Positions 43,587-49,826 of a stretch of 49,826 bases of DNA are shown here, piece after piece. Both the position numbers and the translations under genes were made by a program. The notes below the pieces were generated by a model. It did not search any database. It saw nothing but the letters and a program-made list of their open reading frames with translations, and was not told where the DNA came from. The stretch comes from an uncultured Clostridia bacterium. Its GTDB lineage: Bacteria; Bacillota; Clostridia; TANB77; CAG-508. Positions within the stretch are counted from its first letter, which is position 1. The number at the start of each line of letters is the position of its first letter. The DNA is taken from positions 1 to 49,826 of the forward strand of contig CALXPY010000005.1 in assembly GCA_944390395.1 (NCBI GenBank). Reading direction: 5' to 3'.

Positions 43587-45398
43587 TTAACAAAATATTT
43601 CTTTATTTTTTAATTGATCTATTACATTATCTCTTTGTTTTAAACGTAGTGTTTTTATATAAGGTAAATAGAAATCATCATCATTATCTACATAGTCTTC
43701 CTCTGATATACCATAATGATTTATTAAAATTTTTTCTCTATCCTTAAAACTTTCATTAATGCATACAGTTATATTATCGTCAAACAATAAATTTATATAA
43801 TGCATTGCTTTATCGTGATTTTTTAATTTTTCCATTGCTGCCGCATAATAATATACTGCTTTTACCATTATTTTTTCTACATCATTTTCTCCCAAATTTT
43901 CAATGAAGAAAGTTAAATCTTCCAAAATCTCAGATGCTTTTTTATATTCCTCATTCATTATATAACAAATTGCCAAAAAATATTTAGCTCCCATTCCTAT
44001 TTTTTCACAAGGTAAAACTTCCATATTTCTTAAGCTTAATAATATACTAATTTTTTCATATCCCACTTCTTTTACTATTGTTTCCATTATCTTTGTTACT
44101 TCATCTATATTACTTAAGTTTATATTGTTAAAATCCATTAATAGTTTCTGCATTGTAGAGAATTTATTAAATCTACTTGCATCTGGATCAAATGTTACTT
44201 CACTCATACCAGGTATTATAATGCTATATGATGGAAAACCAAATACTGAAACATCTCTTATTAAAATATCAAAACCATCATTTATTATACTATTAACTAA
44301 TCTCTTTAAAATTTGTTTATTATTTAATTCTGAAATATCTTCTATAGAAGTAAAGTCATATTTTGGCTTTTCTCCTATAAGTTGATAAGGCATCGTAGAT
44401 AAATCAGAAAATAAAAAGTCTATCATGTTAGAATTTTTGTCTACCTTTTCGTCATCAAAGTCAAACATACATGTTTGTGAATATTCATAAATATCACGGC
44501 CTTGAGCTGCTTCTGTAAAGCATCTTTCCATTGCTATGCCATAATCTGGATGAGCTCCTAATTTAAATCCAAATTTCCCTGTATTTTTTTGAATTATATA
44601 TAAACCTGCGACAGGATATTTGCCTCCAAAAGTACAATCTATTAATTTGAAAATATATTCTTCATCATTTGCAAATTTATCCATCATTTTCTTTACTTTT
44701 GGATATTTTTCTAAATATGAATTTGGTATTTCTGGTAGAGTTACTTTTTCCTTAAATATTTTTAAAGCTACATACCTTTCTAAAATTTCTGATAACCCTT
44801 CAATCAATGCTTCTTCTGGTGAATTACCTGCACACATTCCATTTGTATCATATAAATAGCTATTAAGTTTATAAGGTATGTGAACCAATTTCTTTGATTT
44901 TACACTATAATATGGTAACACTAAATGTTCCTTTTCCGGTTCTATTATATTAGAGGTTTCATTAAGTATTTTTTGTAATAATTTTACTTTTTCATTATCT
45001 GTTGCATTTGCAATATTGTTTCTAGCTATTATATTATTAAAAAAGGCATTATCTTCTTTTTCTAATTCTTCTGCATTCATATTTTTTTCGTCTGGTGCTG
45101 CCATAAAAGGTATTTTTTTAGTAGGCTTCTCTATTCTAAATTTTAATATTCCATTTTGATATCTTTCAAAGAATTCCGAGTATGCACTTGCTGCTGCAAA
45201 CTCCTTTGTCATTCCCTTTCCATTTTGCCCTATATTTGTCCCCTTAATACATAATCTTAAAGAATAAGTTCCTGCACTACTTTTTTCTCTCCATTGTTCT
45301 TCAACTTCGATATTATTTTCTTCTAATATTCTTTTCAATCTTGCTACAGTTTCTTCTGGTTTAACTTCTTTATATCTCATTTCTTGTAATTTACTCAT
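43587..45398 (-). CDS. YcaO family protein (E. coli YcaO-like) with C-terminal helical repeats
   Basis: About 603 residues from ATG 45398 behind GTAGGAGGG; the frame runs further upstream without support. The YcaO domain (about 45-410) has TNIGQNGKGMTKEFAAASAYSEF split over the first ATP-binding stretch, GNSPEEALIEGLSEILERYV and GAHPDYGIAMERCFTEAAQGR. A TPR-like helical region (about 440-600) follows. The type is that of E. coli YcaO, which helps RimO methylthiolate ribosomal protein S12, rather than azoline-forming RiPP enzymes. No precursor peptide or partner is next to it. Confidence 0.82.
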   Translation of the reverse strand: MSKLQEMRYKEVKPEETVARLKRILEENNIEVEEQWREKSSAGTYSLRLCIKGTNIGQNGKGMTKEFAAASAYSEFFERYQNGILKFRIEKPTKKIPFMAAPDEKNMNAEELEKEDNAFFNNIIARNNIANATDNEKVKLLQKILNETSNIIEPEKEHLVLPYYSVKSKKLVHIPYKLNSYLYDTNGMCAGNSPEEALIEGLSEILERYVALKIFKEKVTLPEIPNSYLEKYPKVKKMMDKFANDEEYIFKLIDCTFGGKYPVAGLYIIQKNTGKFGFKLGAHPDYGIAMERCFTEAAQGRDIYEYSQTCMFDFDDEKVDKNSNMIDFLFSDLSTMPYQLIGEKPKYDFTSIEDISELNNKQILKRLVNSIINDGFDILIRDVSVFGFPSYSIIIPGMSEVTFDPDASRFNKFSTMQKLLMDFNNINLSNIDEVTKIMETIVKEVGYEKISILLSLRNMEVLPCEKIGMGAKYFLAICYIMNEEYKKASEILEDLTFFIENLGENDVEKIMVKAVYYYAAAMEKLKNHDKAMHYINLLFDDNITVCINESFKDREKILINHYGISEEDYVDNDDDFYLPYIKTLRLKQRDNVIDQLKNKEIFC

Positions 45399-45487
45399 AT
45401 AATTCCCTCCTACATTTTTCGACAAAATTATATCATTTTCTACTTTATTTTTTTGTTTTTTATATGAAAAGCTTATTTTATTATACG

Positions 45488-45516
45488 AAAAAAGAAGAGT
45501 GCCCCCCTTCTTTTTT
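45488..45516 (-). terminator. Terminator after mutL
   Basis: AAAAAAGAAG pairs with CTTCTTTTTT around a small loop with a C run, followed by T residues on the minus strand; 17 bases after the mutL stop codon. Confidence 0.8.
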
Positions 45517-45532
45517 ATGTCATGAATATCCA

Positions 45533-47227
45533 TTATGTCTTTAGCTCTTCTTTGGTAAATTTTATAGTTGTGGGTCTCCCGTGTGGGCATGTAAATGGAT
45601 TATTTAGTATCAACAAATTTTGTATTAAATAATCTACTTCTTGTATACTTAAATCCATATTTGCTTTAACTGCAGCCTTACATGCCACTGTTGCTAGAAA
45701 CCTTTCTTCTATATCCTTATTAAATCCTCTTTCTCCTGTCATCATTTCATCTAAGATATCTAAAAAAATTCTTTTAGTACTTGTTTTATAATCTAACTCT
45801 GGTATTCCATTTATCTTTATAGAATTATCTCCAAATATTTCTAGATCAAATCCTATTTTTTGAAATACTTGCATATATTTTTGAGTAAATTCCATTTCTT
45901 TATGAGATAAGTTTACTACTTCTGGGATTAACAATAATTGTGAATTATTTTTTACATTATTTTTATAATTTTCTTTTATTTGCTCATATAATATTCTTTC
46001 ATGAGCTGCATGTTGATCTATAAAATAAAGTTCATCCCCTATTTCTATAATTATATAAGTTCTAAATAATATTCCAATATATTTATATTCTATTTTTCTT
46101 TTTTCTGCTCTTTCTATTGTATTCTTTTGGATTTGTTGATTTTCTTCTTGGTTATTTACAAAATGGTTTGTTAAAAAGTTTAACTCTTTATCAACATACG
46201 GGGTTAAAGAAGTTCCTTTTTCTTCGTTTCCTAAAAATTTATTATTTAGCATAGAGTTTTTTATTGCATGATATATTATTCTATACATATTAACATCTTC
46301 TTTAAATCTTACTTCCATTTTAGTTGGATGTACATTAACATCATATAACTCTGGAGACATTTCTATATTTAATATAAAAAATCCATATTTTCCTATTCCA
46401 GTTGCTCCTTTGAATGCTTGATCTGCACTATTAGATATTACCTTATTTTTTATAAATCTTTTATTTAGAAATATTATTTGATTTCTTCTATCTTCTCTAG
46501 CAATTAATGTATTTCCAATTACTCCTGTTATTTTTATATTGTCTTCCACATAATCTATATTTACAATATTCTCTTCAATTTCTTTTCCATATAGTAAATA
46601 TATTATATCTTCAATTTTTCCATTTCCATTAGTTTTGTATATTACCTTATCATCGTTTACTAATTGGATAGAAATTTTTTCATTAGCCAATGAAATCTTT
46701 TCAACAATATCCTTAATGTACCTAAATTCAGTTCCGTCTTGTTTTAAGAATTTAAATCTAACAGGGATATTAAAAAAAAGATTTTCTACAATAATTGTAG
46801 TTCCCGTTTTAGTCCCACTTTCTTCTACTTCTATAATCTTTCCTGCTTCATTAACTAATTTCCTTCCAATCATCTCTTCATCAGTTTTTGAAATCATTGT
46901 CACTTTAGATATAGAAGCTATACTAGCTAAAGCTTCTCCTCTAAAACCCATTGAGTATATTTTATTTAAATCTTCAATTTTTCTTATTTTACTAGTTGCA
47001 TGTCTTTCAAAAGCCAATTCCATATCATCATTAGAAATTCCTTTTCCATTATCAGTTACTCTTATATATGTTTTTCCTCCATTTTTTATTTCTATAATTA
47101 TTTTATCAGCTCCTGCATCTATTGAATTTTCCACTAATTCTTTTACAACATTTGCTGGTCTCTCAATAACTTCTCCTGCTGCTATTTGATTTATTGTTAA
47201 TTCGTCTAATAATACTATTTTTCCCAT
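45533..47227 (-). CDS. mutL: DNA mismatch repair protein MutL (endonuclease-type)
   Basis: 564 residues. GHKL ATPase domain with LTINQIAAGEVIERPANVVKEL split over its first helices, VTDNGKGI, GFRGEALASI and a transducer with DVNVHPTKMEVRF. The C-terminal endonuclease domain keeps DQHAAHERILYE (the DQHA-X2-E-X4-E metal site), ACKAAVKA and CPHGRPT, so it should nick DNA like other MutL proteins without MutH. mutS is not adjacent. Its promoter is shared back-to-back with a tetR gene and carries a matching operator at the expected transcription start. Confidence 0.95.
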   Translation of the reverse strand: MGKIVLLDELTINQIAAGEVIERPANVVKELVENSIDAGADKIIIEIKNGGKTYIRVTDNGKGISNDDMELAFERHATSKIRKIEDLNKIYSMGFRGEALASIASISKVTMISKTDEEMIGRKLVNEAGKIIEVEESGTKTGTTIIVENLFFNIPVRFKFLKQDGTEFRYIKDIVEKISLANEKISIQLVNDDKVIYKTNGNGKIEDIIYLLYGKEIEENIVNIDYVEDNIKITGVIGNTLIAREDRRNQIIFLNKRFIKNKVISNSADQAFKGATGIGKYGFFILNIEMSPELYDVNVHPTKMEVRFKEDVNMYRIIYHAIKNSMLNNKFLGNEEKGTSLTPYVDKELNFLTNHFVNNQEENQQIQKNTIERAEKRKIEYKYIGILFRTYIIIEIGDELYFIDQHAAHERILYEQIKENYKNNVKNNSQLLLIPEVVNLSHKEMEFTQKYMQVFQKIGFDLEIFGDNSIKINGIPELDYKTSTKRIFLDILDEMMTGERGFNKDIEERFLATVACKAAVKANMDLSIQEVDYLIQNLLILNNPFTCPHGRPTTIKFTKEELKT

Positions 47228-47257
47228 TTATAATCCACCTCTATAGGTACTCGTTAT

Positions 47258-47279
47258 AATATGAAATTTATTTCATATT
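47258..47279. promoter_or_regulatory. Operator 1 (TetR-type palindrome) at the mutL transcription start
   Basis: AATATGAAA, 4 bases, TTTCATATT; the palindrome extends one more base on each side. It lies just downstream of the mutL -10 box on the minus strand, where a bound repressor would block initiation. Confidence 0.75.
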
Positions 47280-47284
47280 ACCAA

Positions 47285-47313
47285 ATTATATAATTACCTA
47301 AAATAAAAGTCAA
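47285..47313 (-). promoter_or_regulatory. Sigma-A promoter of mutL
   Basis: On the minus strand TTGACT, 17 bases, TATAAT, a near-consensus promoter. The expected start falls inside operator 1. Confidence 0.8.
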
Positions 47314-47316
47314 CAA

Positions 47317-47338
47317 AATATGAAAGTTTTTTCATATT
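47317..47338. promoter_or_regulatory. Operator 2 (TetR-type palindrome) between the divergent promoters
   Basis: AATATGAAA, 4 bases, TTTCATATT, the same arms as operator 1, centres 59 bp apart. It ends 2 bases before the tetR -35 box and begins 3 bases past the mutL -35 box. Confidence 0.75.
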
Positions 47339-47340
47339 GT

Positions 47341-47369
47341 TTGACTTCTTAAAAATATTAAATTATAAT
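47341..47369 (+). promoter_or_regulatory. Sigma-A promoter of the tetR gene
   Basis: TTGACT, 17 bases, TATAAT, followed by AAGGAG and the ATG at 47400. Confidence 0.8.
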
Positions 47370-47399
47370 AAACTAATAATAATATAAGGAGTTATTAAA

Positions 47400-47996
47400 A
47401 TGGGAAATATTGAAGTACGAGAACCTATTCAAAAACGTTCTATCGAGAAAAAAGAAAAAATAATATCAGCTGGTTTTGGATTAATCTGCAAAAAAGGCTA
47501 CTATAATACAAATACTGCTGAAATTGCCAAAGCTGCAAATGTTTCAACTGGAATAATTTATCAATATTTTAAGGATAAACATGACATTTTAATTGCAGGA
47601 CTAAAAAAATATACTTATAATATTTTCTTTCCAAATATTAATGCGGTAGAATTTAAAAATAATAATTTTGAAGATTTTTTAAAAGGAACCATATATAAAT
47701 TTATAGAAAATCATAAATTATCTAAAATAGCACATGAAGAAATAACATCTATGATTCACACTGATATAGAAGTCTCTAGTATTTATTATGATGCCGAATT
47801 AAGTATAACAAATATTATGACACAACTATTATTGACAAATAATTTTAATCCTGATAATTTAAAAGAAAAGGTTCATATTTCTATTCATTTAATAGATGAT
47901 CTTTGTCATGAGATAATATATCATAAGCATAAAAATATGAACTATGATAAAATGATTGAAATTGTTGTACATTCCATTAATTATATTCTTAAATAA
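47400..47996 (+). CDS. TetR/AcrR family transcriptional regulator
   Basis: 198 residues. N-terminal helix-turn-helix (about 15-60): KIISAGFGLICKKGYYNTNTAEIAKAANVSTGIIYQYFKDK is the family pattern, with YQYFKDK ending the recognition helix. The C-terminal ligand domain is not recognised. Two 22-bp operators of one sequence lie in the 170-base gap to mutL, so it probably represses itself and mutL, releasing both when a ligand binds. What the ligand is cannot be read. Confidence 0.92.
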   Translation: MGNIEVREPIQKRSIEKKEKIISAGFGLICKKGYYNTNTAEIAKAANVSTGIIYQYFKDKHDILIAGLKKYTYNIFFPNINAVEFKNNNFEDFLKGTIYKFIENHKLSKIAHEEITSMIHTDIEVSSIYYDAELSITNIMTQLLLTNNFNPDNLKEKVHISIHLIDDLCHEIIYHKHKNMNYDKMIEIVVHSINYILK

Positions 47997-48036
47997 CTAA
48001 TGGAATGTAAAGCATTTTTATATTAAAAATTAAAAT

Positions 48037-48629
48037 CTAAGTATAAATATGGTTTTGTTTTAAATTTTTTCGTGACATTTTTTCCATTATATCAGCTAAA
48101 AATTGCATTGAAAAATTTGTTTTAGCGTCTCTATAAACTGGAGATAAAATACCTATAATATGTACAAATTCCTCTGCTATTTCTTTGTTTTTAAATCCAA
48201 GCTCTTCTATTCCATCTTCATTTTTTTGTATTTCTATATTTTTATAAATTTTTTCAACTTGTTTTAAATCCCATAATTTTTTTCTTACACCTAATCCATT
48301 TGATAAAGTATATTCTAGTCTATCAGCAGATAATTGTGGTGTGTCATTATCTGCAATCGGATATATATGGTAGTTACACACTTCATCAATTGATATATTG
48401 TCTCTTTTTAATAAGCCCATTATCTCTTTTGATTCACTTATAATCTTTCTTGTTAATTCTTCTGTAGATTCTTGTTTATCATAATCTTTATTCATATAAT
48501 CAATGCAATGTTTAAATACAGGTGTAGAAATATCATGAAATAATCCAGCTAAAGTTTGTTTTTTATCCTTTGTAAAATTCCAAAATATTTCTTAATTGTT
48601 TCATCTAAATTTTTAAAATAATTATTCAT
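48037..48629 (-). pseudogene. HD-domain phosphohydrolase-like gene with internal out-of-frame deletion
   Basis: The open frame 48037-48495 encodes only the C-terminal part (NKDYDKQESTEELT onward). Upstream the same frame reads NFTKDKKQTLAGLFHDISTPVFKH with the HD doublet. A proper start (ATG 48629, GAGGT site) reads MNNYFKNLDETIKKYFGIL in a different frame and soon stops. The two pieces meet near 48575-48580. From memory of the family, a stretch of tens of codons carrying the first metal His is missing between them. The gene is dead as read, although an internal start could make the C-terminal fragment. Confidence 0.75.
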
Positions 48630-48759
48630 ATTTTACCTCATTTCTATGTATTCACACATTTCACTGTAAAACATTTTTAACTTTTTGTAACTCTTTCCTA
48701 AGATTATATACAAATAATAACTTTTATACAAGAGATTTTTTATTTTTTAATTACTTAAA

Positions 48760-48792
48760 GAGTAAATTATATTTTCAAAATATAATTTACTC
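48760..48792. terminator. Bidirectional hairpin terminator after the cotJC remnant
   Basis: GAGTAAATTATATTTT pairs perfectly with AAAATATAATTTACTC across a single base. The rest of 48630-48804 holds no gene, but 48677-48691 carries TTAAC and GTAAC 10 bp apart, like the repeats at 33667. Confidence 0.75.
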
Positions 48793-48804
48793 CTTTTATC
48801 TTAA

Positions 48805-49140
48805 TTAACAATTACAATTGTTATTCATGTTCATACAATTCATATTATTATTCATATAAAATTTCTTTTCTGCTAATTTATCTTGTATTCCTCTTAATGC
48901 TTCTCCAAATCTTTGGAAGTGCACTATTTCTCTTTGTCTTAAGAAACGCAATGGATCTACTACATCTGGATCATCTTTACATAAATCTATTAATTTTTCA
49001 TAAGTAGCTCTTGCTTTTTGCTCTGCTGCTAAATCTTCTTGTAAGTTTGCAATTGGATCTCCTTTACATGCTAATACTGATGCTGAAAATGGAACTCCTG
49101 CTGCTGATTGTGGGTATACATCTACACCATGTGGTGTGTG
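48805..49140 (-). pseudogene. cotJC: CotJC / manganese-catalase-like spore coat protein, 5'-truncated
   Basis: The frame encodes 111 C-terminal residues: HTPHGVDVYPQSAAGVPFSA, KGDPIANLQEDLAAEQKARA, DPLRFLRQREIVHFQRFGEA with iron/manganese-ligand Glu and His, and an Asn/Cys-rich tail. The family is normally about 190-230 residues. Upstream of 49140 similarity ceases, an in-frame stop lies at 49177-49179, and no start or ribosome site is present. The 5' half has been lost, apparently where a non-coding, hairpin-rich segment begins. Confidence 0.8.
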
Positions 49141-49297
49141 TTTGTTATCTATCCTAAAATGGAAGTATATATGTAACTACTTATTTTGTACAAGAAATTT
49201 TGTGCCTACACTTTTTGTAGGTATTATTTATTACCTTACGATTTTATTCTGCTTAAAATTGATTGTAAGGGCAAATATAATTGAATATTTAATAGAG

Positions 49298-49331
49298 AAG
49301 ACATTTGTAATCTAAAAATTACAGATGTCTT
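49298..49331 (+). terminator. Hairpin with T-tract before the structured region
   Basis: AAGACATTTGTAAT pairs with ATTACAGATGTCTT (one mismatch) and is followed by a T run. It could be a terminator or the first stem of the structured region. Between 49141 and 49297 only two further small hairpins are seen (CCTACA/TGTAGG near 49206 and CCTTAC/GTAAGG near 49235-49270). Confidence 0.7.
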
Positions 49332-49378
49332 TTTTCTATGCAAGAGATATGCAGAACCTCTATAAAAGTTCTTGGTTT

Positions 49379-49811
49379 AGCAAGCCGATGCTATAAAGTT
49401 TGCTCGTATTCGTATAAACGGTCTATTTATACAAAATGCGTGAGTGAGATTTTAGAACACAAACTCACAATAATAAGAAAAGCTTCATTATGTGCAAGTT
49501 GCTTCGCAACTGCACGAATTAAGGAAGCTTAACCTTGTTACTACGGAATTTTTATCAAAATTCCTTCGTAATAAAAGAGTATTTGGTGGCAAAACTTGAA
49601 ATGGATTTGTAATTGTAAGAAAAACTCCAAATAAATTTTAACGGATGTTTTTCTTGTTACTTTTGAAATGCTATTGCATTTCAACGTAATAAAAAGTTTG
49701 GGCAAGTATGAACAAAGATACAAAGTAGTATCAGCAATTATAGTAGCATAGCTACTTACTAGACTACCTATGAAACGAGGCGAACGACCGACGGTTTCAA
49801 CATATATAGGT
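49379..49811 (+). ncRNA. Candidate large structured non-coding RNA (extends to or past window end)
   Basis: At least eight stems follow each other in about 430 bases without a gene. They are: 49379-49404 (7 bp, one G-U); 49405-49440 (6+7 bp, one G-U); 49441-49467; 49480-49530 (AAGCTTC/GAAGCTT enclosing GTGCA/TGCAC and GTTGC/GCAAC); 49537-49572; 49617-49655 (AAGAAAAAC/GTTTTTCTT); 49656-49690; 49742-49756; and 49766-49811 (ACCTAT/ATAGGT plus GAAAC/GTTTC). The G-U pairs favour the plus strand. Two stems are versions of one module with different inner helices. The class is unknown to me. Confidence 0.6.
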
Positions 49812-49826
49812 GTAATAATTCTATTT

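Noticed and set aside
43587-45398. Azoline-forming RiPP cluster around the YcaO gene
   Set aside because: The protein matches the E. coli YcaO type, and no precursor peptide, dehydrogenase, E1-like partner or exporter lies beside it; the 76-residue neighbour is a coiled coil.
45399-45590. N-terminal extension of the YcaO frame overlapping mutL
   Set aside because: The extension crosses the mutL terminator and overlaps mutL; the ATG at 45398 has a strong ribosome site and matches the family start.
49141-49297. Group II intron interrupting cotJC
   Set aside because: No domain V-like hairpin or intron boundary motif was seen next to the cotJC fragment, and no maturase frame is present.
49338-49532. 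A 64-codon plus-strand frame starting MQEICRTSIKVLG
   Set aside because: It has no ribosome site, crosses several strong stems, and its peptide looks random; the region reads better as structured RNA.

Overview
The window is about 50 kb of very AT-rich DNA from an endospore-forming Firmicute, most likely an uncultured gut member of the class Clostridia. The evidence is SpoIVB at the left end, a 25-residue SpoVM, a CotJC remnant, a Spo0A-like regulator, the clostridial gene orders ireB-ruvX-DUF1292 and rlmN-prpC-prkC-rsgA-rpe, and pilin-like proteins with a GITLIALAI-type signal. Coding density is high, most genes are on the minus strand, and no tRNA or rRNA gene was seen.

Left part (1-12.6 kb). 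spoIVB is followed by mrnC and rbgA; rbgA appears to carry a one-base frameshift near its start. Then comes a tight minus-strand operon: a VirB2/TrbC-like membrane protein, a CpaE/TadZ-like ATPase with two AT-hook-like motifs and an incomplete P-loop, a GAF protein with a degenerate GGDEF domain, IreB, RuvX and a DUF1292 protein. Two thioesterases (YbgC and FatA types) lie on the plus strand. A DHHW protein and an MBOAT O-acyltransferase follow.

Middle part (12.6-26 kb). Two genes encode a pilin-type N-terminus fused to a SUMF1/FGE-like C-terminal domain. Both stand behind copies of one leader of about 190 bp. Each leader holds a 21-codon ORF spanning an (AG)11 microsatellite, followed by a covarying terminator hairpin. 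Adding one AG unit would open a reading frame that runs through the terminator, so a phase-variable attenuator is the main novelty candidate. A Cache-GGDEF-EAL protein lies just upstream of the first leader. Housekeeping genes lie between the two loci: nfeD, an SPFH protein, rarA, ruvA, tcdA, rpmB, spoVM and nth.

Right-middle part (26-42.3 kb). Two ABC systems (FtsX-type and ABC-2-type) each accompany a small secreted protein of less AT-rich composition. A deleted copy of the ABC-2 operon survives upstream of the Spo0A-like regulator. The conserved rpe-rsgA, prkC-prpC-rlmN and gatD-murT blocks follow. The GatD here lacks both its catalytic Cys and His.

Right end (42.3-49.8 kb). This holds a polysaccharide deacetylase, a YcaO protein, and MutL divergent from a TetR regulator with two matching operators over two strong back-to-back promoters. 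Beyond them are an HD-domain pseudogene and a 5'-truncated cotJC. The last ~450 bases contain no gene but a dense series of hairpins, which looks like a large structured RNA that continues past the window.

All identifications come from reading the sequence and from memory of the families. No database search was run.
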